From Pseudomonadota bacterium (lineage in GTDB: Bacteria; Desulfobacterota; Syntrophia; Syntrophales; UBA5619), in contig JAHIMW010000221.1 in NCBI GenBank assembly GCA_018896355.1, forward strand, positions 1-6,692: DNA of 6,692 nucleotides, read 5' to 3'. The notes beneath the pieces were generated by a model that saw only the letters and a program-made list of their open reading frames with translations, did no database searches and was not told the DNA's origin. The translations under genes and the position numbers were made by a program. This document shows positions 1 to 5,838 of the stretch, piece by piece; the first letter of the stretch is position 1; every line of letters begins with the position of its first letter.

Positions 1-219
1 CACCGGCTGGAAACCGGGGTAGACAATGTCCCCTCTCACGAACCAGAAATCGAAGAAATCGCCGGCAATGACCAGGTGGTCCACGACAAGCGCATCGGCA
101 TGTATCGACCTGCCGCCGTCCCCCCTTCCCCGGAGCCGGCCCAAAAAACGGATCAGCTTCGGATAGGCGGCATCACCGGGGCCTTTCAAATGGGCGTCGG
201 AGAGGAAGACTGCCCTCAT
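1..219 (-). CDS. UDP-2,3-diacylglucosamine hydrolase-like metallophosphoesterase (LpxH family), partial
   Basis: This is the N-terminal 73 codons of a calcineurin-like metallophosphoesterase; the rest lies beyond the left edge. Translating the minus strand from 219 gives a start MRAVFLSDAHLKGPGD, with the D-x-H metal motif at residues 8-10, and later VIAGDFFDFWF at residues 50-60, carrying the second metal motif (GD-x-x-D-x-W). This arrangement is typical of LpxH-type enzymes, which cleave UDP-2,3-diacylglucosamine to lipid X and UMP at the inner face of the cytoplasmic membrane in lipid A synthesis. ATG at 219 is the only usable start: the frame is open upstream to a stop at 298-300 but has no ATG, GTG or TTG. 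A G-rich stretch just upstream is a weak ribosome binding site. The gene is divergent from the AOR1 unit and probably unrelated to it. Without the C-terminal half, another member of the metallophosphoesterase family cannot be excluded. Confidence 0.8.
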   Translation of the reverse strand, partial: MRAVFLSDAHLKGPGDAAYPKLIRFLGRLRGRGDGGRSIHADALVVDHLVIAGDFFDFWFVRGDIVYPGFQPV

Positions 220-387
220 GGCCTCGCCCCCCGCGGGAAGAGCTTCCGCAAACGGCGGCGGGTTGTCGAAAAAACGGTCCTGTCCATGACATGGCGTCTA
301 TCAGATTTGCCGTTTCCGTTCAAGACAAGAAATGGGGAACGCGCGATATCCTCCCATTCACCGGACCGATCTGCTCAAAATATCTCA

Positions 388-416
388 TTGACACACGAGG
401 CCGTTCGCAATATGTT
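388..416 (+). promoter_or_regulatory. Sigma70-type promoter for the AOR1-thioesterase unit
   Basis: A perfect -35 box TTGACA (388-393) is followed after 17 nt by TATGTT (411-416). Transcription would start near 423, leaving a leader of about 37 nt before the ATG at 460. The ribosome binding site AAAGGA at 447-452 lies 7 nt before that ATG. The site sits in the 240-bp divergent region between the LpxH-like gene and AOR1; I see no terminator or other gene in that region. The -35 and its 3' flank almost match the promoter in front of AOR2. Confidence 0.6.
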
Positions 417-459
417 TCCACCACCATTACGCAGTACCTGATCAGCAAAGGATAAAATC

Positions 460-2304
460 ATGTTTGGACACAATGGGAAAATTCTCCGCATCAACCTGTC
501 GACCCGGCGTCATTCCGTCGAAAAGCCATCCGAAGATTATTACAAACATTATCTCGGCGGCCGGGGAATCATCATCCATACGCTGTTGACCGAAGTTTCC
601 CCGGGAATAGACCCACTGGATCCGGCCAACAAGCTCATTTTCGCCCTCGGTCCGCTGACGGGACATCCTCTGCCGGGAAGCGGAAGAAACAGCGTCGGCG
701 CAAAATCACCTTTGACAGGCGGATTTGGGGAAGCAGAGGCTGGGGGATTCTGGGGAGCCGAACTCAAGCGTTCCGGATATGACGCAATCATCGTTGAAGG
801 GGCATCATCCGTTCCCGTTTATCTCTGGATCAACCATGGCGAAATTGAAATCCGCGAGGCCGGCCATTTATGGGGCCTGGAAATCGCCGATGCCGATACT
901 GCAATCAAGAAGGAGCTTGGCAGCGATAAAATCCGAACCGCATTGATCGGTCCCGGAGGAGAAAAACTGATCCGCTATGCCTGTATTGCGAACGACATTA
1001 CCCATGTCGCCGGACGAACCGGACTCGGCGCGGTCATGGGCTCCAAGAGATTGAAGGCCATTGCCGTCCGGGGCGAAACCGGGCCTGAAGTCGCCGATCC
1101 GCAGAAAATGATGGGGCTTGCCCGGTGGATGGGAAGGAACTTCAAGGAAAAGGCATCCGGCCATCACCGTATCGGCACGGGCTCCACCATGCGGCAATAT
1201 GAAATCTCCGGCAATTTGCCGATTCGAAACTTTCAAGGCGGCAGATTTCCCGGCGTGGAACAGATCACCCCTCAACAGTTGTTTGAAAAGGGCTATGTAA
1301 AGAAAAGGGAGACCTGTTATGCATGCCCCATCCGGTGTAAAAGGGTCGTGAGCCTTGAAAAACCCTGGAAGGTTGATATACGTTATGGGGGGCCGGAGTA
1401 TGAAACGCTCGGCGCCCTGGGTGCCAACTGCGGTGTGAGCAATATTGAGGCCCTGATGAAGGCCAATGAAATTTGTGCGCGCCACGGCATCGACACGATT
1501 TCAACCGGCGTTTCGATATCCTTTGCGATGGAATGTTATGAAAAGGGGATTTTAACCCAAAGAGACACCGATGGGCTTGAATTGACGTTCGGCAATGCCC
1601 AGGCGCTGGTTGAGATGGTTGAACGGATCGCCCTCCGCAAAGGGTTCGGAGATATCCTTGCGGAAGGGACAAAACGGGCGTCAGAAAGAATCGGCAGAGG
1701 ATCCTCTGAATATGCAATTCATGTCAAAGGCGTGGAGCTTCCAATGCATGAGCCCCGCTATAAGCAGGGAATGGGATTGCATTACAGTATCCATGCATCC
1801 GGAGCCGATCACTGCTCCGGAGTCATGGATGATCGGGCCAAGAAGAACATAGTCAAATGGGAAACGTTGCCGACGACGGAACTGAGCCTGCGGAAAGCGC
1901 AGATGCTCTATGAGGTCGGCCTTTGGCGTCACATGGGCAATTACATCGGCATGTGCATCTTTGTGCCGTGGAGCCATCAGCAAATCGAAGATGCCGTGGA
2001 AGCGGTTACCGGATGGCCGATGGGTTCCCGGCCGCTTGCAGATGTCGTTGAACGGGGAATCACCCTTGCGCGAATATTCAATCTCCGCGAGGGATTTTCC
2101 AGAATGGACGACAAGCTTCCGCAAAGATTCTTCGATTCGCCGCTGGATGGTCCACTCCAGGACGTATCCGTTGATTCGGCCAAGTTAGAGATGGCTCAAC
2201 GGGATTACTACCAGATATTAGGATGGGACGAGGCAGGAATTCCAACCCATCAGAAACTCGTGGAACTGGATATCGAATGGGCATATGAGTATATAAAAAA
2301 ATGA
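460..2304 (+). CDS. Aldehyde ferredoxin oxidoreductase family protein (AOR1), tungsten/molybdenum bispterin enzyme
   Basis: The gene encodes 614 residues, the usual length of classical AORs, which interconvert aldehydes and carboxylic acids with ferredoxin in the cytoplasm. The N-terminal domain has the family start (GKILRINLSTR, 6-16) and the cofactor-binding GRNSVGAKSPLTGG (75-88) and GRTGLGAVMGSKRLKAI (185-201). The 4Fe-4S ligands are C286-x2-C289-x3-C293, with C499 as the likely fourth. GPEYET (311-316) and GADH (448-451) probably supply the glutamate and histidine near the metal. The C-terminus (YYQILGWDEAGIPT, 583-596) is that of classical AORs. It is unusual in lacking the Asp of both pterin motifs D-x-x-G-L-(C/D): they read ARHGID (340-345) and NYIGMC (494-499). 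The start is fixed by AAAGGA 7 nt upstream. The 3' end overlaps the thioesterase gene by ATGA. Family assignment is firm; metal and substrate are not determined. Confidence 0.93.
   Translation: MFGHNGKILRINLSTRRHSVEKPSEDYYKHYLGGRGIIIHTLLTEVSPGIDPLDPANKLIFALGPLTGHPLPGSGRNSVGAKSPLTGGFGEAEAGGFWGAELKRSGYDAIIVEGASSVPVYLWINHGEIEIREAGHLWGLEIADADTAIKKELGSDKIRTALIGPGGEKLIRYACIANDITHVAGRTGLGAVMGSKRLKAIAVRGETGPEVADPQKMMGLARWMGRNFKEKASGHHRIGTGSTMRQYEISGNLPIRNFQGGRFPGVEQITPQQLFEKGYVKKRETCYACPIRCKRVVSLEKPWKVDIRYGGPEYETLGALGANCGVSNIEALMKANEICARHGIDTISTGVSISFAMECYEKGILTQRDTDGLELTFGNAQALVEMVERIALRKGFGDILAEGTKRASERIGRGSSEYAIHVKGVELPMHEPRYKQGMGLHYSIHASGADHCSGVMDDRAKKNIVKWETLPTTELSLRKAQMLYEVGLWRHMGNYIGMCIFVPWSHQQIEDAVEAVTGWPMGSRPLADVVERGITLARIFNLREGFSRMDDKLPQRFFDSPLDGPLQDVSVDSAKLEMAQRDYYQILGWDEAGIPTHQKLVELDIEWAYEYIKK
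2295..2301 (+). other. A-AAA-AAA heptamer at the AOR1/thioesterase ATGA overlap (possible -1 frameshift site)
   Basis: Seven adenines occupy 2295-2301 and are phased as A AAA AAA in the AOR1 frame, directly before the AOR1 stop TGA (2302-2304). A -1 slip here would make the next codon the thioesterase ATG at 2301, so ribosomes would continue into that frame and give a fusion of about 769 residues. I see no clear downstream stimulatory stem and only a weak GAG upstream, so plain stop-restart coupling through ATGA remains the simpler reading. Confidence 0.35.
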
Positions 2305-2768
2305 AGAAACTCAATCCTGAATACATCGAACGCGTCACGCAATTCGTAAATCATTGCCCCTATTTCGAGCTGTTGTCGATGAAGATTCTGGACGTGGGGC
2401 TCGGCTTCAGCCTGCTTGAAGTGCATCTGGCCGAAAAGCACTTGCAGCCGTTTGGCTTCGTTCACGGCGGGGTTTATACTTCGATTATAGACGCCGCTGC
2501 CTTCTGGGCGTTATTTTGCGGGATTGAAGACCCAAACGCCGGCGCCACCACCGTCGATTTGAAACTGAACTATCTTGCGCCGACGGTATCGGGCAAGCTC
2601 ATCGCCAAAGGTCGCCAGATCAAACTGGGCAAAACGCTCGGATATGCCGAAGCGACGGTCACCGATGAAAACGGCCGACTCCTTGCCCACGGGACCTCCA
2701 CGCTGATGATCCTGCCCGGCAACGGCCTGGCCATGGATCATCCCCTGCCGCCCAAGTTCAGCGTGTAA
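2301..2768 (+). CDS. PaaI-family hotdog-fold acyl-CoA thioesterase
   Basis: The protein is 155 residues, normal for a single hotdog domain. FVHGGVYTSIIDAAAFWA (53-70) has the PaaI-type HGG followed seven residues later by Asp64, the usual catalytic acid. TTVDLKLNYLAP (83-94) and GKTLGYAEATVTDENGRLLAHGTST (110-134 region) are the standard later strands. PaaI enzymes are cytoplasmic, usually tetrameric, and hydrolyse acyl- or aryl-CoA thioesters to free acid and CoA. The ATG overlaps the AOR1 stop (ATGA) and has no recognisable Shine-Dalgarno sequence, so translation should depend on ribosomes finishing AOR1. This tight coupling suggests that the two enzymes share a pathway: the thioesterase could release an acid that AOR1 reduces, or act on the CoA ester of the acid it makes. 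No terminator follows, so read-through into the AOR2 leader is possible. The acyl group used cannot be told from sequence. Confidence 0.85.
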   Translation: MKKLNPEYIERVTQFVNHCPYFELLSMKILDVGLGFSLLEVHLAEKHLQPFGFVHGGVYTSIIDAAAFWALFCGIEDPNAGATTVDLKLNYLAPTVSGKLIAKGRQIKLGKTLGYAEATVTDENGRLLAHGTSTLMILPGNGLAMDHPLPPKFSV

Positions 2769-2807
2769 AGTTTCAAACGAAGGCCGCATTCTCCATCCAA
2801 AATCCTC

Positions 2808-2836
2808 TTGACACACAAGATCCTTCTTCATATACT
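2808..2836 (+). promoter_or_regulatory. Sigma70-type promoter for AOR2
   Basis: A perfect -35 box TTGACA (2808-2813), a 17-nt spacer and TATACT (2831-2836) form the best promoter in the window. Transcription would start near 2843, giving a leader of about 120 nt before AOR2. It begins 39 nt after the thioesterase stop, so AOR2 can be expressed apart from the AOR1 unit. The first 12 bases from the -35 box (TTGACACACAAG) differ at one position from the equivalent stretch of the AOR1 promoter. Confidence 0.7.
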
Positions 2837-2845
2837 CACCCACGT

Positions 2846-2877
2846 GATAAAGGAAGTTCTTATCAATTCAATTTGAA
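2846..2877 (+). promoter_or_regulatory. Two small dyads at the start of the AOR2 leader (possible operator or RNA structure)
   Basis: Just after the predicted transcription start lie GATAA (2846-2850) / TTATC (2860-2864), able to form a 5-bp stem with a 9-nt loop, and TTCAA-T-TTGAA (2867-2877), a near-contiguous palindrome. CACGTG at 2841-2846 is a third short palindrome. They could be a repressor site or leader structure. I cannot fit the leader to the known Moco/Tuco RNA motif by eye. Each dyad is short enough to be chance. Confidence 0.25.
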
Positions 2878-2954
2878 GGATTTCTGGAAAAACAATGAAC
2901 ACAGCGTCCACAGGTCCCCATGAAACCCCACGATACACCACAGCTTGGAGAAAA

Positions 2955-2959
2955 GGAGG
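2955..2959 (+). promoter_or_regulatory. Ribosome binding site GGAGG that decides the AOR2 start
   Basis: GGAGG lies within the A/G-rich block 2951-2960. Two tandem ATG codons follow at 2964 and 2967. The spacing is 4 nt to the first and 7 nt to the second, so 2967 is favoured; the difference is a single methionine. Confidence 0.75.
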
Positions 2960-2966
2960 ATGAATG

Positions 2967-4703
2967 ATGGACAGATTGCTGAGAATTAACATGAGTGCCG
3001 AGGGCGGCCCGATGGTCAGTACAGTTCCCGTTGGGGTGTATGCCGGATTGGGGGGCAGGGCTTTAACTTCTGCCGTCATCTCCAGCGAAGTACCGCCTCT
3101 GGCCCATCCGCTGGGCGAGGACAACAAGCTGGTCATTGCGCCGGGAATGCTGAGTGGCTCTGTCGCTGCCATGTCCGGTCGCATATCCGTGGGATGCAAG
3201 AGCCCCCTCACCGGCGGCATTAAAGAGGCCAACGCGGGAGGCCAGCCTTCCCAGGTGCTGGCCAGACTGGGTTATGCCGCCCTCATCCTGGAGGGAAAGC
3301 CGAAGGACGGCGATCTCTACAAGATATTCATCAACAAGGATGGGGTGAAGATCACCCCGGACAACAGCCTGAGGATGCTCGGCAATTATGATCTGGTCGA
3401 AAAAATGAAGGGGGAATATGGGGATAAAATTGCCTGCATCTCTATTGGTCCGGCCGGCGAGATGAAGATGTCCGCTGCGTCCATAGCCTGTACGGATATT
3501 GAGGTGCGACCAACCCGCCATGCAGCTCGTGGAGGAGTTGGTGCGGTCATGGGCTCCAAGGGGGTAAAGGTGATCGTCCTCGATGATACGGGGATGGCCT
3601 CACGCGCCCCTAAAGATCCCGAGAAGTTCAAAGCCGCCAACAAGGCATTCGTTGAGGGTCTGAAAAAACACTCCGTCACCGGTGAAGGCCTTCCCACTTA
3701 TGGCACAAACGTTCTGGCGAATGTGATCAATGAGGCCGGCGGATATCCCACCCATAACTTCCTGTGGGGCCGTTTTCCCGGAGTATCCCTGATCAGTGGG
3801 GAAACGCAGGCTGAGACCGAGATCGCCCGCGGCGGTGTTGCGACCCACGGCTGTCATCGGGGTTGCACGATACGCTGTTCCGGCATTTACATGGACAAAG
3901 AGGGTCATTACCTGACAAAACAACCTGAATACGAAACAGTCTGGTCTCATGGCGCGAATTGCGGCATTGACGATCTGGATGCGATTGCCATGATGGATCG
4001 TCTGGATGACGACTTCGGCCTGGATACCATCGAAATGGGAGCGACGATCGGCGTGGCCATGGAAGCGGGACTCGCCCGATTCGGAGATGCCCAAGCGGCG
4101 ATCAATCTGATGAAAGAAGTCGGCAAAGGATCCCCCCTTGGGCGGATCCTGGGGAATGGGGCGGCGGTGACGGGCAAGGTGTTCGGCGTGGAGCGGGTCC
4201 CTGTCGTCAAGGGCCAGGCCCTGCCGGCCTATGATCCGCGCGCCATCCAGGGCATGGGTGTTACCTATGCCACAAGCACCATGGGCGCCGATCATACGGC
4301 AGGATATGCCGTGACGGCAAATGTCCTCAAGGTGGGGGGATATGTCGATCCCCTGAAACCGGAGGGACAGATAGAGCTCTCCCGAAACCTTCAGATCGCC
4401 ACGGCAGCCATTGATTCTACGGGGATGTGCCTCTTCATTGCCTTTGCGATTTTGGATCAGCCGGAGACTTTCCAGGCCCTGCTGGATCTGCTCGGCTCCT
4501 TTTATGGGAATCCTATGACGGGTGACGACGTGACCGCGCTGGGCAAGAAGGTGCTGACGATGGAGCGGGACTTCAATGAACGCGCCGGTTTTACGAACAA
4601 ACAGGACCGTTTGCCGGAGTTCTTTAAGAAGGAGAAGCTGCCGCCGCACGATACGACTTTTCAGGTCGCCGATGCGGATCTGGACAAGGTTTATAATTGG
4701 TGA
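2967..4703 (+). CDS. Second, divergent aldehyde ferredoxin oxidoreductase family protein (AOR2)
   Basis: From ATG 2967 the protein has 578 residues (579 if ATG 2964 is used). It shares with AOR1 the N-terminal strand (LLRINMS, 4-10), the SGRISVGCKSPLTGG cofactor segment (70-84), AARGGVGAVMGSKG (186-199), PEYET (320-324) and GADH (440-443). Unlike AOR1 it keeps the Asp of both pterin motifs: DDFGLD (348-353) and DSTGMC (483-488), whose C488 is the likely fourth cluster ligand. Its first three Cys are C296-x3-C300-x3-C304, not the classical CxxCxxxC. The C-terminus (LPEFFKKEKLPPHDTTF) is short and lacks the YY-GWD-GIPT end of AOR1, so it belongs to another AOR subfamily. It should be a cytoplasmic tungsten- or molybdenum-bispterin, 4Fe-4S oxidoreductase; substrate and electron partner are unknown. 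It has its own promoter and terminator, so it is probably monocistronic. Confidence 0.92.
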   Translation: MDRLLRINMSAEGGPMVSTVPVGVYAGLGGRALTSAVISSEVPPLAHPLGEDNKLVIAPGMLSGSVAAMSGRISVGCKSPLTGGIKEANAGGQPSQVLARLGYAALILEGKPKDGDLYKIFINKDGVKITPDNSLRMLGNYDLVEKMKGEYGDKIACISIGPAGEMKMSAASIACTDIEVRPTRHAARGGVGAVMGSKGVKVIVLDDTGMASRAPKDPEKFKAANKAFVEGLKKHSVTGEGLPTYGTNVLANVINEAGGYPTHNFLWGRFPGVSLISGETQAETEIARGGVATHGCHRGCTIRCSGIYMDKEGHYLTKQPEYETVWSHGANCGIDDLDAIAMMDRLDDDFGLDTIEMGATIGVAMEAGLARFGDAQAAINLMKEVGKGSPLGRILGNGAAVTGKVFGVERVPVVKGQALPAYDPRAIQGMGVTYATSTMGADHTAGYAVTANVLKVGGYVDPLKPEGQIELSRNLQIATAAIDSTGMCLFIAFAILDQPETFQALLDLLGSFYGNPMTGDDVTALGKKVLTMERDFNERAGFTNKQDRLPEFFKKEKLPPHDTTFQVADADLDKVYNW

Positions 4704-4728
4704 GTCGAGGGCTTTTCTGCGAAGAGGA

Positions 4729-4760
4729 CGGGGAGGCCGGGGCATGCCTCCCCGTTTTTT
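4729..4760 (+). terminator. Rho-independent terminator after AOR2
   Basis: A 9-bp perfect, GC-rich stem (CGGGGAGGC 4729-4737 with GCCTCCCCG 4746-4754), an 8-nt loop and six T (4755-4760) begin 25 nt after the AOR2 stop. An extra A-T pair (4728/4755) can extend the stem. This is a textbook intrinsic terminator and separates AOR2 from the next gene. Confidence 0.92.
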
Positions 4761-4826
4761 CATCCTGATTCGCGTGCAGCCGATGTCCTCCGAAAACGTT
4801 TCCCCTGCATTCCAGGGTTGTCAATC

Positions 4827-5456
4827 ATGATCGATCCTGATCATTTATACAAAGCGGATATCGGAAGCGCAAACCATCTCTTCCTGTCCCTGCATGACGA
4901 TTTCATTCCTTCCTTCTTTTCATTCCTGCAGAAGGGATTCATGATCCAGGCAAAGGTGGGGTGCAGCGTCAGGTCCCTTCTCCATGACCAGTTCGATATA
5001 TCAGAAGCTTACATGGATCATTGCATACAAACAATATTCATCGACGGTAAGCCTGTTGACGACATGGATACAACCACCGTTCAGGATGGTTCAACCCTGG
5101 CCCTTTCCTCTGCCATGCCGGGGCTGCTCGGTGCAGCCCTGCGCAGAGGCGGTCACTATGCCCCCATGCGAAGCCAGATTACGCACGAAAAAAGCAAAAA
5201 AACACTGGAGGTGAAAAATGGTCAAATGATGATCAAGCTTTTCAATCTGACCCTCAGGGATCTGGGGCCCCTGTTTCTTGATCGGGGCCTCTGGGTTGAG
5301 GCAGAGGATCTGAGGGTTTTTTTCTGCAAGCGATCCGACAATTTTTGGGGAGGATGCAGCCGTGCCCGAGTAGACGGAGGGGATGTTGAACCTCGCCAGT
5401 TACCACACTTTGCATGGACCGGCGCCTTGATTCACCTACAGTTGAAGGCCACTTGA
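4827..5456 (+). CDS. Unrecognised protein with a MoaD/ThiS-like beta-grasp N-terminal region
   Basis: I do not recognise a named family. ATG 4827 (209 residues) is preferred over TTG 4818 because AGGG (4814-4817) lies 9 nt before it but directly abuts the TTG. Residues 37-106 line up by eye with the MoaD encoded at 5458-5700: MIQAKVGCSVRSLL matches its YEVVEGTTILDLL, and TIFIDGKPVDDMDTTTVQDG plus the following strand matches MIFLNG...ERDRVGVFPPVAGG with nearly equal spacing. Where MoaD ends in Gly-Gly this protein has AMPGLLG and continues, so it has no free sulfur-carrier tail; a later RRGG occurs at 106-109. The second half (136-207) has a strand-helix-strand pattern with FWGGC at 173-177 and could be a second beta-grasp-like unit. 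There is no signal peptide or membrane segment. No clear promoter is seen between the upstream terminator and the start. Its place between AOR2 and moaD/thiF suggests a role in cofactor assembly or insertion; this is inference. Confidence 0.75.
   Translation: MIDPDHLYKADIGSANHLFLSLHDDFIPSFFSFLQKGFMIQAKVGCSVRSLLHDQFDISEAYMDHCIQTIFIDGKPVDDMDTTTVQDGSTLALSSAMPGLLGAALRRGGHYAPMRSQITHEKSKKTLEVKNGQMMIKLFNLTLRDLGPLFLDRGLWVEAEDLRVFFCKRSDNFWGGCSRARVDGGDVEPRQLPHFAWTGALIHLQLKAT
5207..5229 (+). promoter_or_regulatory. Internal Shine-Dalgarno sequence with a 3-codon minigene inside the 4827-5456 gene
   Basis: GGAGGTG (5207-5213), four A, then ATG GTC AAA TGA (5218-5229) lie out of frame inside the gene. 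The minigene stop overlaps, as ATGA at 5226-5229, an in-frame ATG of the host gene (5226) that opens its second half. The signal is as strong as any ribosome binding site in the window and sits at the apparent domain boundary, so a separate 76-residue C-terminal product (5226-5456) is possible. It may equally be a coincidence of the codons for Leu-Glu-Val-Lys. Confidence 0.3.
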
Positions 5457-5457
5457 A

Positions 5458-5700
5458 CTATCCTCCCGCCACCGGCGGGAAGACGCCGACCCGGTCTCGT
5501 TCATGGAGGATCTCATCGCCCCCGGCATGTATCCCGTTCAGGAATATCATCTTTACTTTGTCCACGGGCACTTCGAGACGATGGAGAAGATCAAGGATGG
5601 TCGTCCCTTCCACGACCTCATAGATGCCATGGGAAGGTGCTCCTGTGTCACGGGGAACGAATCGTGCCAGAGAAGCAAATAATTTGAGTTCCACTTTCAT
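5458..5700 (-). CDS. MoaD/ThiS-family sulfur carrier protein
   Basis: This 80-residue protein has the length and beta-grasp pattern of MoaD: a first strand MKVELKLFASLARFV (1-15), the helix TTILDLLHRL (33-42), MIFLNGIHAGGDEIL (51-65) and the diagnostic end DRVGVFPPVAGG (69-80) with C-terminal Gly-Gly. In the family the final Gly is adenylated by an E1-like enzyme and converted to a thiocarboxylate that supplies sulfur for the dithiolene of molybdopterin/tungstopterin. ATG 5700 is supported by GGAGG (plus-strand CCTCC 5710-5714) 9 nt upstream. A possible weak -10 (TACAAT, plus-strand 5732-5737) has only a poor -35 partner. The gene is divergent from the E1-like gene at 5839 and tail to tail with the gene ending at 5456, one base apart. 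An AOR-dedicated carrier, separate from a housekeeping MoaD, is likely; a ThiS-like role in thiazole synthesis is less likely. Confidence 0.87.
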   Translation of the reverse strand: MKVELKLFASLARFVPRDTGAPSHGIYEVVEGTTILDLLHRLEVPVDKVKMIFLNGIHAGGDEILHERDRVGVFPPVAGG

Positions 5701-5838
5701 GAAAGAGATCCTCCGAGAGAAGTATTGTTTTATTGTACATCCTTTATGGATGGTTTTCCTCTTTTTTTCTGCCTACACGGAACAGTTCCTGGCGGAGTCG
5801 GACAATACTAACCACTTGGCAAAGGGGGTGTGACACTC

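Noticed and set aside
291..455. 54-codon plus-strand ORF in front of AOR1
   Set aside because: It has no ribosome binding site, resembles nothing I know, and contains the whole predicted AOR1 promoter; probably chance.
2843..2966. Moco/Tuco-type riboswitch in the AOR2 leader
   Set aside because: The context is suggestive, but I cannot match the leader to the conserved core by eye; a covariance-model search would decide.
3600..4763. Long antisense ORF (387 codons) opposite AOR2
   Set aside because: It mirrors the well-supported AOR2 codons and even covers the terminator hairpin; no recognisable domain. The same holds for the antisense ORF at 868-1485.
5280..5330. Hairpin CCTCTG/CAGAGG followed by a run of seven T, as a terminator
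   Set aside because: It is inside a coding region, the stem is short, and the T run is not next to the stem.
5463..5478. Inverted repeat CCCGCC-ACC-GGCGGG near the end of moaD, as a bidirectional terminator for the convergent genes
   Set aside because: No T run follows on either strand, and the repeat is explained by the Pro-Pro-Val-Ala-Gly-Gly codons.
5701..5838. Clear promoters for the divergent moaD and E1-like genes
   Set aside because: Only partial -10 boxes (such as TACAAT on the minus strand) are seen, without acceptable -35 partners.
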